A stretch of DNA of 64,000 bases from Paenibacillus sp. Marseille-Q4541 (lineage in GTDB: Bacteria > Bacillota > Bacilli > Paenibacillales > Paenibacillaceae), in contig NZ_JAGXCY010000007.1 in the NCBI RefSeq assembly GCF_018310695.1, positions 1 through 64,000 of the forward strand. The letters are read 5' to 3'. Positions 26,604 through 33,996 of this stretch are shown piece after piece. Below the pieces are notes generated by a model, which worked only from the letters and a program-made list of their open reading frames with translations, made no database searches and was not told the origin of the DNA. Position 1 is the first letter of the stretch, and each line of letters starts with the position of its first letter. A program made the translations under genes and the position numbers.

Positions 26604-27020
26604 TTGTATCTAATTGCTCAAAAAAATGTGATGAATATTAAACAATTAATAGATATTTATATACACTCAGAGGAAATCGTGTCATCTCGCGAAACTTCTA
26701 GTTCAGAAAAGAAAGAGAAATGTAAAGACATAGAACTAAGACTGGAACATGTTCTACAAAAGTGCACCTTAGATGATTTGAGGGTGATTTATGCCGTCGC
26801 TTCAATCGGATCTCATGAAAGAGGTGAAAGACATTATTATTCTAATAACAGTATAGAAATCATTGAGTTAGATATTAGAGAAAATGAAGAGGAACTAATA
26901 TTTAAGCATAGTAAATATATTTCTTTTCTTACTAAAGAAGAGTTGATTGAATATTTTTTATCCCAAGCTTTTATGACGCAAAGTTTAAACGAAGGAATGA
27001 AGATACTAAAACTGAGCTGA
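26604..27020 (+). CDS. Hypothetical protein, AT-rich
   Basis: Unrecognised protein of 138 residues, starting at TTG 26604 with GAGGAGATGG ~8 nt upstream; an internal ATG at 26631 is an alternative. It is mostly helical and charged, with a central stretch LRVIYAVASIGSHERGE and no signal peptide or membrane segment. Base composition is visibly more AT-rich than the neighbouring operons, which hints at transfer. It is followed after one base by 27022-27339, probably as one operon. Size and pairing recall orphan immunity genes of polymorphic toxin systems, but no toxin gene is nearby. Confidence 0.65.
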   Translation: MYLIAQKNVMNIKQLIDIYIHSEEIVSSRETSSSEKKEKCKDIELRLEHVLQKCTLDDLRVIYAVASIGSHERGERHYYSNNSIEIIELDIRENEEELIFKHSKYISFLTKEELIEYFLSQAFMTQSLNEGMKILKLS

Positions 27021-27021
27021 G

Positions 27022-27339
27022 GTGGTAATTATCGTAATTTCAATTAATATTCACGAGATATCATTTTTCTATGATGTGATAGATGAGGTAGGTTCTAATT
27101 TAGAGCAATTACAACAAGAGTTTGGGTGCTGGCTGAGTAGTGTTGAGGGAAATCATCCATTTCGAATATATACAGAAATCATTGAAAGTAATGGAGAACT
27201 ATCTTTTGCTGATTATGTAAATATCTATGGTGCTGACGACTTTATCGCTTGGTTAAATGTAGATAAATACAATGATAAAGTAGCAGTTAAGATCAAAAAT
27301 ACTGATAATATATCGCCAAAAGCAACAATTCATTTTTAA
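27022..27339 (+). CDS. Hypothetical small protein, AT-rich
   Basis: Unrecognised acidic protein of up to 105 residues, with aromatic residues and the segment FGCWLSSVEGNHPFRIYTEI. The GTG at 27022 is taken as start but sits inside the likely ribosome site GAGGTGG (27019-27025), so a non-standard start a few codons later is possible. It is tightly coupled to the previous gene and shares its AT-rich composition. A terminator follows. It may be a small immunity-like protein; this is a guess from size and context only. Confidence 0.55.
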   Translation: MVIIVISINIHEISFFYDVIDEVGSNLEQLQQEFGCWLSSVEGNHPFRIYTEIIESNGELSFADYVNIYGADDFIAWLNVDKYNDKVAVKIKNTDNISPKATIHF

Positions 27340-27410
27340 TCAATCTACCACTTATTGACCTTCAAACCATTGAAGTCATGGTTCGTATCATTCGTTAATT
27401 CGTTAATAGA

Positions 27411-27446
27411 AAGACGGCATCCAATACATTGGTTGCCGTCTCTTTT
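27411..27446 (+). terminator. Terminator after the small AT-rich pair
   Basis: AGACGGCA pairs with TGCCGTCT; the loop includes CCAAT/ATTGG, giving a longer imperfect stem. It is followed by CTTTT. Confidence 0.85.
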
Positions 27447-27492
27447 GGTTATTGAGCTAACATGAAGTTTAGTTCAATAAGAAATTAATTTT

Positions 27493-27762
27493 TTAGTACA
27501 TTTGAGGTAACGGGGTTCCTGCGGGTCTCCACCAAGATTCAACTGTTCTCCAAGCTGTTTCATAATTGTAGCCACTTCCCATCAAGTATCCGATAGCAAC
27601 AGCTTCAGTCAACGCATGTTGAAAACCAAGATAGTGGGCTTCTCGTAATCCATGTCTAACCGCTGGGCTAATGATGGCAAGAGTCTGTTGATGAAGATCA
27701 GTATCCCGATAATAGGCTTGTTGATGATCTTCTTGCTGAAGGTGTTGGTTGTTAAAATTCAT
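27493..27762 (-). CDS. Hypothetical protein, Gln/His-rich N terminus
   Basis: Protein of 89 residues of unknown function. The start is the ATG at 27762, with AGGGGAGAGG 8 nt upstream; longer reading would cross that ribosome site. The N-terminal third is rich in Gln, Asn and His (NNQHLQQEDHQQAYY). The rest is a compact segment with HGLREAHYLGFQHAL and a tryptophan-rich tail (TAWRTVESWWRP). No signal peptide or membrane helix. The ribosome site can be sequestered by an upstream complementary sequence, suggesting translational control. Confidence 0.7.
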   Translation of the reverse strand: MNFNNQHLQQEDHQQAYYRDTDLHQQTLAIISPAVRHGLREAHYLGFQHALTEAVAIGYLMGSGYNYETAWRTVESWWRPAGTPLPQMY

Positions 27763-27770
27763 TTTTAAAT

Positions 27771-27835
27771 CCTCTCCCCTAAGTAAGTATTCGAAATAAC
27801 CTATGCGAGTATAGGTGAATGCGGAACAGGGGAGG
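27771..27835 (-). promoter_or_regulatory. Leader with SD/anti-SD pairing
   Basis: In the minus-strand transcript CCTCCCCT (27835-27828) is complementary to the ribosome site AGGGGAG (27780-27774). The loop contains a perfect inner hairpin ACCTAT / ATAGGT (27799-27816). The structure could hide the ribosome site of the 89-residue protein. Confidence 0.5.
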
Positions 27836-27891
27836 CACAATCCGTACTCAATTTTATTTTTTAGGAGAGATTGGTTTATTACACCAAAATA

Positions 27892-28650
27892 CTATTCCTC
27901 TTTTGGAGATGCAAACATCCAATGTAACGCCCCCAGGAATTGTTTCGCGAAAAAATAATCATCATGAGTTCCGCCTTCTTCCAATACAAATTTCAGCTGA
28001 TCAGAGTTCATTCCCTTCTCCAGGAACAAGGCATGAGCTTGTACCGTGTATGTAACCATATGACGTTGGATATTCTCCTTATAGACTCCTTCGAGGCTGC
28101 CCACGGACAAGAATAGCTTTGCTCTATGTATAGAAAGTGGGGATGTTTCGATGAAAGACAACATGCTTTCATACCATAGGGAAGCAGACAACGCTCCAAT
28201 TTTCCCGAATACATCAGGGCGAAGATAACCTGCGTAGAGGGAAATCAACCCGCCGAGGGAGGCTCCGAGGATTCCTGTGTGCTCGGGCTCGATCAAAGTG
28301 CGGTACGTATGGTCGATATGCGGCTTTAATGTATCTGTAATGTAGGCAATATATTCAGCCCCTTTTCCATCAAATCCGGGAAAAGCGGTACCTCGAAGGG
28401 AAGGAGCGGGCCATGGGGTATATTCATGACTCCGATTCGTAGGTTCGATCCCTACAAAAATGAGCTCAGGGAGTTCTTTCGTTCTAAATTTATGATTGAG
28501 CAGATTAAACACTTGGCTTACAAGGTCCATTCCATCTTGAAGGTAGACAACTTGAAATCGTGTAGAATTATTTTCCTCACGGTAGGAGGGGGGCAAATAG
28601 ACCGATATTTGTTTACCTAAAATGACTTCCTGCTGATAAAGTTCTCTCAT
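27892..28650 (-). CDS. Alpha/beta-hydrolase esterase, Fes/YbbA-like
   Basis: Hydrolase of 252 residues of the esterase D/enterochelin-esterase-like family. The start is ATG 28650, with AAGGAGAA 7 nt upstream. The nucleophile serine lies in GASLGGLISLY and the catalytic histidine is probably in GGTHDDYFF near the C terminus; VVYLQDGMDL and VYLPPSYREE are family motifs. No signal peptide, so cytoplasmic. B. subtilis YbbA and BesA of this fold release iron from siderophore esters; that role is plausible here but no Fur box is visible upstream. Confidence 0.82.
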   Translation of the reverse strand: MRELYQQEVILGKQISVYLPPSYREENNSTRFQVVYLQDGMDLVSQVFNLLNHKFRTKELPELIFVGIEPTNRSHEYTPWPAPSLRGTAFPGFDGKGAEYIAYITDTLKPHIDHTYRTLIEPEHTGILGASLGGLISLYAGYLRPDVFGKIGALSASLWYESMLSFIETSPLSIHRAKLFLSVGSLEGVYKENIQRHMVTYTVQAHALFLEKGMNSDQLKFVLEEGGTHDDYFFAKQFLGALHWMFASPKEE

Positions 28651-28819
28651 GTGGGTATTCTCCTTATACATCGATTTGTATTCATGAACCGAGATTATTG
28701 CGTTACCCATTAGCATAAGAGAAAACAAAAAGACCATCCATGGACAATATCCTGAATGATCATGGATCGCCTTCTTGCTAAAAATGAAAGCGCAAACAAT
28801 TAATGACTCTTCAATGTCA

Positions 28820-29221
28820 TTACCTAGCTACCAGCAGGCCTGCTTTTTTGGCAAGAAATTGCGTGAATAGCGCGTGTAGCATCCCTATAATGGAGGCAAG
28901 CAAGATTGCAGTTATTTTGGCAGTAGTGCTCCAGAAATCAATAAAATGAAACAAAACGGCAAATAACAAAACATAAATAAGTACAGAAGCAGCAAAGGTC
29001 GTCATTCGTTTGGATACGGCCCCGGCCACACCCTGTAAGGGAATGGAGAAGCACGCAATATAAATTGACGGGAGAAAAAGAAACAAGGTGTTTTTATCAG
29101 CAAACAAGGAGAAGATTTGATCGGAATGATTCGAAGGCCAGGCATAACCGATACCAACCAAAGCGAGCAGAGCAGATCCAAACATCCAACTCACGTAAAA
29201 ATAGAGCATAAAATAAATCAC
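28820..29221 (-). CDS. Small integral membrane protein, unknown
   Basis: Protein of up to 133 residues with four hydrophobic helices (about 5-27, 45-65, 72-95, 100-120). The GTG at 29221 has AAAGGAGC almost touching it; an ATG five codons on (29209) is too far from it, so the exact start is uncertain. No recognisable domain. It is on the same strand as the esterase, 169 nt upstream of it. Confidence 0.6.
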   Translation of the reverse strand: MIYFMLYFYVSWMFGSALLALVGIGYAWPSNHSDQIFSLFADKNTLFLFLPSIYIACFSIPLQGVAGAVSKRMTTFAASVLIYVLLFAVLFHFIDFWSTTAKITAILLASIIGMLHALFTQFLAKKAGLLVAR

Positions 29222-29470
29222 GCTCCTTTAAGAAAAACGATTTTTGTAACAGCTTCTGTCATAGGAATCTCCCTTCATGAAGATGTGCGCTGTTTTCTCT
29301 TTTTACTCACTGACACGACACAGACCCCTGAAATTAATTTCAAGCTTAAGACTATAGGATAAATATATTCTCTAGATAGCATGACATTCCTCTTTTGGAG
29401 ATGATGAAAAAATACAAATTTTATCATTTTAGTATTTGAATGAGAGTGAATGAGGGCAGAGGACATAGAA

Positions 29471-29505
29471 AACCCTTCACAAGCTTTGGGCTCGAAAAGG
29501 GTTAG
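29471..29505 (-). terminator. Terminator of the two-lipoprotein operon
   Basis: On the minus strand AACCCTT pairs with AAGGGTT, followed by TTTTC, just past the stop of the gene at 29512. Confidence 0.7.
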
Positions 29506-29511
29506 AATGAT

Positions 29512-30549
29512 TTATTTTTCAAGCATGATAAATGGATCACTGATGAGCACTATTTGCTTCTTGTCTTCCCGGTCTGTTGTATGAACGAACTCCACTTCCT
29601 TCGTCAAACGATACGTTCCCGTCGGCAATTTTTGTGTAACAGGTGCGCCAAGCTCAACTTGTTCATCGGGTTCTAGTCTATGTAGGGGGCTGTTATAGGA
29701 AAAATCGACATGGACCTCTGTCCATGTGCCATCGATGTCAATTTCTATTCCTGTAAACTCACCATAATGGAGGTTCATGTCCGTTTGATTCGTCATCCGA
29801 AAACAAACTGCATCGCCGACGATGTACTCTTTTTCGGATAATCCATACTTTACTACTTCTGAGCCGGTTAGATCGATTTTTGAGATCTGCTGTTCCGGCA
29901 GGACAAGGTTGGATTTTTCGCCAAGGCTTACTCCTTTTGTTCTCTCAATTCGATCTTTCAACGAAAGGGCGGGAAGAGCGGACATAGCAGACTCAGATGA
30001 ATCCTTTTGGTCAGGAGGGGTTGTCTCGGTGATGATAAATGGATCACTAATGAGTACCCATTGGTCACTCTCTTGCCCAGTCGCCTCTATTATCCATACT
30101 TCCTTAATTAAACGGTATTCGCCAGAAGGTAGATCCCCCGACCTTGCGTAGGTCTTCACTTCAGACTTTCCCGAGTCGAGCCCATACGCAATATCGATAA
30201 CACTTTCATTTTCAAAATAAACCTCGAACCAGCGCTTTCCTACCTTTTTCTCAAAATGAAGCCCCGCGCCATAGGAAATAGGATGCCCGGATAGATTGGT
30301 CAGCTCATAAGAGAGGATTTCCCCTCTTTTATATTGCGACTGTAGGACGTGAAATTCTAATTTCCCGTTTTGTTGTATCCCAGACCTTGTGTAAGGAGAT
30401 TCTTTGCCCTGCTTCATCTGCTCTCCTTCATCAGAGCGGGCTGCAGTATCAGTCCCAGTAAGATCGCTACAGGAGACGAGAGGGATCGTGAGTAGTAGCA
30501 GCGATAGCAAATGTGTTATCTGTTTCATGGCTAATTTTTTATTCCACAT
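29512..30549 (-). CDS. Lipoprotein with two tandem Ig-like domains
   Basis: Predicted exported lipoprotein of 345 residues; lipobox LVSC. The start is the ATG at 30549, because ACGGAGGA lies ~9 nt upstream. The mature part contains two homologous ~110-residue units: the first around YELTNLSGHPISYGAG to VLISDPFIITE, the second around FRMTNQTDMNLHYGEF to VLISDPFIMLE. Both end in the same VLISDPFI motif, like bacterial Ig-like domains found in Bacillus lipoproteins. The start overlaps the end of the upstream gene (stop 30539), so translation is coupled. The function is unknown; a cell-surface role is likely. Confidence 0.75.
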   Translation of the reverse strand: MWNKKLAMKQITHLLSLLLLTIPLVSCSDLTGTDTAARSDEGEQMKQGKESPYTRSGIQQNGKLEFHVLQSQYKRGEILSYELTNLSGHPISYGAGLHFEKKVGKRWFEVYFENESVIDIAYGLDSGKSEVKTYARSGDLPSGEYRLIKEVWIIEATGQESDQWVLISDPFIITETTPPDQKDSSESAMSALPALSLKDRIERTKGVSLGEKSNLVLPEQQISKIDLTGSEVVKYGLSEKEYIVGDAVCFRMTNQTDMNLHYGEFTGIEIDIDGTWTEVHVDFSYNSPLHRLEPDEQVELGAPVTQKLPTGTYRLTKEVEFVHTTDREDKKQIVLISDPFIMLEK

Positions 30550-31456
30550 AAAGCATATCCTCCGTAATTTTCTCATAAATCTTATCTTTCTGAAGGACGC
30601 CCATGATTGCGTTTTTCAGAATCGTAAGGTTCTGATTGTTTTTATCGCATTCATTCCACTCGTAGGGGTACGTATTATCGTCCTTGTAAAGTGTCAGCTT
30701 ATAGCTCTCATGCGGTTTTTTATTACAGGTTACCGTTTCCTCATTGTTGTCTTGATCCCATAAGAGACCTTGATTCACGGCTTCTTTATAGATGAGTTTC
30801 ATGTCTTTCTCTCTCAGCTGAAAGTCACTGACGCTCTTATTCACATCACTGCTTACCTTCACGTCAAGTTTCTGTTCTCTTGTATCTATAAGGATTAGAA
30901 TGTTGTTGTTTACGCCGTACTCGAACCTAAAATCGAAAGGTTTCCCCTTGTTGAATCGTTGGTAATCCAGCTGAATAAGTGATATTTTTCCAGATTCAGA
31001 GTATCCATCTTTACAATCTGTCAGTTCATAGGCCAAACGGTTATCTGCCTCCGTACGATCTAGCGAGCTGCATGTGTAGTTAAGAACTTCTTTACTTCCG
31101 AAGTGGTCCTTTCTCGTATCATACTGGACGTGAATTGATCCCTCCTTCGTGTACTCCAAGGTATAAAAGATAGGGTCTCCTTCAATGGTGTATAAGACGA
31201 TACGTTGAACCGCATTTTTTTCCTGAATGAATTTATCCAGCTTGTAAAGGTTTTGCACGTATCCATGCAGACCGATCACATCCGATGTAGGATCAGGATC
31301 AGCCGGAGCTGTAGATTGTTTCATGTCTTGTGAAGGGTTACGTGTGGCTTCCGGAGCAGGTAGATCTTCTAAGGCGGGGTCGTTCGATGTACACCCGGTA
31401 ACGGCGACAAGGACGAGTACAAGAAACATAAGCCCCTTTAATTTGACCATCATCAT
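30539..31456 (-). CDS. DUF4362-type lipoprotein
   Basis: Lipoprotein of 305 residues; signal peptide MMMVKLKGLMFLVLVLVA with lipobox VTGC. Residues ~55-170 read like DUF4362 (VIGLHGYVQNLYKLDKFI, RIVLYTIEGDPIFYTLEY, YDTRKDHFGSKE). The C-terminal half is less recognisable and holds paired cysteines. RBS AGGAGG precedes three consecutive ATG codons, so the exact start is one of three. The gene overlaps the following Ig-like lipoprotein by 11 nt. It is divergent from the heparinase-like gene at 31620. Confidence 0.75.
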   Translation of the reverse strand: MMMVKLKGLMFLVLVLVAVTGCTSNDPALEDLPAPEATRNPSQDMKQSTAPADPDPTSDVIGLHGYVQNLYKLDKFIQEKNAVQRIVLYTIEGDPIFYTLEYTKEGSIHVQYDTRKDHFGSKEVLNYTCSSLDRTEADNRLAYELTDCKDGYSESGKISLIQLDYQRFNKGKPFDFRFEYGVNNNILILIDTREQKLDVKVSSDVNKSVSDFQLREKDMKLIYKEAVNQGLLWDQDNNEETVTCNKKPHESYKLTLYKDDNTYPYEWNECDKNNQNLTILKNAIMGVLQKDKIYEKITEDMLYVE

Positions 31457-31547
31457 AAGCCTCCTAACGTCTCTACCTTATATTGAATATGGACGCAGTC
31501 AGCTTGGATTTTGTTCCCTTTAATTGGAATGTGAAATGAAGAAGAAG

Positions 31548-31577
31548 TTCAACATATAGCTTGCTTTACGGTACAAT
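31548..31577 (+). promoter_or_regulatory. Promoter of the heparinase-like gene
   Basis: TTCAAC (31548-31553), 18-nt spacer, TACAAT (31572-31577). The -10 is good and the -35 weak. The cre site begins at its last two bases. Confidence 0.6.
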
Positions 31578-31591
31578 GTAAACGCACACAA
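31576..31591 (+). promoter_or_regulatory. Perfect cre (CcpA) site
   Basis: ATGTAAACGCACACAA fits WTGNAANCGNWNNCAW at every constrained position. It covers the expected transcription start, the classic position for CcpA repression. Confidence 0.8.
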
Positions 31592-31619
31592 AATTTCTTA
31601 AAGGTGGTTTGAATCCCCC

Positions 31620-33569
31620 ATGGAAATGAGTAGCACGGAGAAAAAGAGCACCCATTGGAGCAATGTTGATAGCCAGGTAATAAGAAATGCCCTAAAATCA
31701 AGCCATGCAGATGCGAATGAAGATTTGGGTGGCCTTATTTTTGGGACGCCGAACTGGAGAGATAAACTGCGCCTAACACAAGAAAACCCATACTTTCATA
31801 GAAGTTGGGAGCAGATCAGGTCAAAGGCCGTACAAGCAATGAGTGAACCTTTGCCTGAGCTTTCCTTTGCTCTTTTCCGGCAATTTGCTGAGACAGGTGC
31901 GCGTAAAGTGTATGAGGATATTTATTTTGAACGGAGAGCCAGGTTGAATGCTCTTAGTGTTCTGACAGCGGTAATTACAGATGAACCGGAGCATACAAAA
32001 TATATCGTTTCCTTAGAAAATGTGATCTGGGAAATCTGCGGAGAGTATACGTGGTGTTTGCCCGCCCATCTTCCAGCAGAAGGCGATCCAACCCAAGAGG
32101 TGGATCTGTTTGCTGCCGAAACGGCACAAACGCTTGCCGAAATCTACGCAATGTATGAAGGAGAACTGGATCGTAGGGTGACGGAACGTATTCGTACAGA
32201 AGTGAGAAGACGTGTGCTTACTCCGGTTTTTACTGAGAAGAGACCTTTCTTCTGGCGCAATTCGGATCATAACTGGTCAGCGGTATGTGCTGGCGGAAGC
32301 GGGATGGCTGCTCTTATTCTGATGACTAATTCGGAAGAGCAGGCAGAAGCAGTGGAGCAGGTACTAGGTTCCTTACAGTCTTTTCTAAGCGGCTATGGCG
32401 CGGATGGGGGATGTGCAGAAGGACTTGGTTATTGGGTATATGGATTTGGATATTTCACCTATTTCTCTGAGATGCTGAGGGAATATACAATTGGCAAAAT
32501 CGATCTGCTTGCAGCAAGTCATACGCAGGCGATTGCCCGTTTTCCTTCGTCTATTCATCTTTCAGGTGGTGTGTACGTTAATTTCTCCGATAGTAGTGAA
32601 CGCGAGGTACTGCCATCGGGATTACTTAGCAGATTGGAAGAACGAACAGGAAATATAAATGAAATTCCCTTCCTTATTCCTGGGATGCTAGATGATCCGG
32701 TACGTAGATGGGCACATCTGATTCGTAACTTCTTGTGGAGTAGTGGAAACAAGGACGCCAAGCAGAGTTACAATAACAATTTCTTAACAGAGGCATCTGA
32801 ACGTACTCTTCTTGATACAGCGGAATTCCCGGACCTTGGCTGGTGGGTGAGCAGAGGTACTGTACCTAGGCTTCAACATCAGGTTGAGCAGAGCAATGGG
32901 CTAGCGGTAGGTTTTGCTTTGAAAGGTGGGCATAACGGGGAACCACATAACCACAATGATTTGGGACAGTTTATTGTGCTTGGTGGCGGAGAAAGTTTGC
33001 TGTGTGATTTGGGAGCAGGCATGTATACCAAAGCTTATTTTCAAGAAGGAAGGGAATCGATTATTAATATCTCCTCAGGCGGGCACAATGTCCCTATCAT
33101 CGGTGGGTATATGCAGCAATCAGGTGGCGAATATGTTGCCAATGTCCTTGAATCGAGGACAGATAAGGAGCAGTTAATAGTAAAGCTCGATCTGACAAGT
33201 GCTTACTCTGAAGCTCCGATTCGCAGTTTTATCCGTTATGTTCATTTCAGATGTCCATCCATTGAGGAAAGGACAATACTGCAATTGGAAGATATTATTG
33301 AATGGCAGGAAGCAGCAGAATCCGTAGAAGAAAGACTGATTAGTCAGGTGTCCCCTGTAATCGGGAAAGATAACGTAACATGGAGTGGTAGCAGAGCGAG
33401 GTTGATCCTTACCTACGATTCGGCTCGCTGGACGGCATCATGCATTGAAACATCCCACTTCACCCATGAGGGAGAGCCGTTTATTTTTTATACGACTTCA
33501 CTAGTAAGTACAGATCATGACGACAACGAAACTAGGTGCCGGCTTCAGTTTGATATAGAGGAAATCTAA
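31620..33569 (+). CDS. Heparinase II/III-family polysaccharide lyase-like protein
   Basis: Protein of 649 residues with an alpha/alpha-toroid N-terminal part (~60-380) and a beta-sheet-rich C-terminal part (~390-640), as in heparinase II/III and oligoalginate lyase families. Motifs include NWSAVCAGGSGMAALIL, GYGADGGCAEGLGYW and GEPHNHNDLGQF, where the histidines are the likely active-site or metal region. No signal peptide, so it probably acts in the cytoplasm on imported acidic oligosaccharides. RBS AAAGGTGG lies 12 nt before the ATG, slightly long. A perfect cre site overlaps its promoter. Substrate unknown. No transporter is adjacent. Confidence 0.85.
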   Translation: MEMSSTEKKSTHWSNVDSQVIRNALKSSHADANEDLGGLIFGTPNWRDKLRLTQENPYFHRSWEQIRSKAVQAMSEPLPELSFALFRQFAETGARKVYEDIYFERRARLNALSVLTAVITDEPEHTKYIVSLENVIWEICGEYTWCLPAHLPAEGDPTQEVDLFAAETAQTLAEIYAMYEGELDRRVTERIRTEVRRRVLTPVFTEKRPFFWRNSDHNWSAVCAGGSGMAALILMTNSEEQAEAVEQVLGSLQSFLSGYGADGGCAEGLGYWVYGFGYFTYFSEMLREYTIGKIDLLAASHTQAIARFPSSIHLSGGVYVNFSDSSEREVLPSGLLSRLEERTGNINEIPFLIPGMLDDPVRRWAHLIRNFLWSSGNKDAKQSYNNNFLTEASERTLLDTAEFPDLGWWVSRGTVPRLQHQVEQSNGLAVGFALKGGHNGEPHNHNDLGQFIVLGGGESLLCDLGAGMYTKAYFQEGRESIINISSGGHNVPIIGGYMQQSGGEYVANVLESRTDKEQLIVKLDLTSAYSEAPIRSFIRYVHFRCPSIEERTILQLEDIIEWQEAAESVEERLISQVSPVIGKDNVTWSGSRARLILTYDSARWTASCIETSHFTHEGEPFIFYTTSLVSTDHDDNETRCRLQFDIEEI

Positions 33570-33572
33570 CAA

Positions 33573-33607
33573 AAAAAGAGCAGCCAAAAAATAGCTGCTC
33601 TTTATTT
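33573..33607 (+). terminator. Terminator after the heparinase-like gene
   Basis: AAAGAGCAGC pairs with GCTGCTCTTT, with A-rich and T-rich flanks. It can also work for the small gene on the minus strand. Confidence 0.9.
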
Positions 33608-33640
33608 ATGTCTTGGTGCCTAGTAGTCTCTTCTAAGTTA

Positions 33641-33745
33641 TTAACGTGTGACAGGTAGAATGCCGCTTGAGAAATAGACGGATAAGAACACGATGCTGAC
33701 AAGAACTGCTGCTCCAACACTCCAGAAAATAAGCTTTTGAATCAT
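33641..33745 (-). CDS. 34-residue single-pass membrane peptide
   Basis: A 34-codon frame that reads MIQKLIFWSVGAAVLVSIVF and continues as a hydrophobic segment ending in PVTR. It is one transmembrane helix with a positive residue at each end. AAGGGAG lies 10 nt before its ATG, which is good support for translation. It is convergent with the heparinase-like gene and divergent from the BIG2 protein. No family recognised. Confidence 0.6.
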   Translation of the reverse strand: MIQKLIFWSVGAAVLVSIVFLSVYFSSGILPVTR

Positions 33746-33996
33746 GGTTTGAAAACTCCCTTTTACATTATTAATAATTGGTACCATTAGCTATTATACA
33801 CATCAAATGTTAGTTAAAAGAGACAAAATTATAATATTTGTGTCTATTAAAGAAGAAGTTGATTTTTATAGCGCACGATGTAGAAAATTCATCACTTTTT
33901 TTCCAAATTAATAAATAAAAACACCCTCAAATCTAATAATCTGTAGTCTCTTGACCGACAAAATAAGAAGAATACGAACAGATATGGGGGGAAATC

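Noticed and set aside
26604..27339. Possible toxin-immunity locus
   Set aside because: No toxin or secretion gene is near; the immunity idea rests only on size and AT content.
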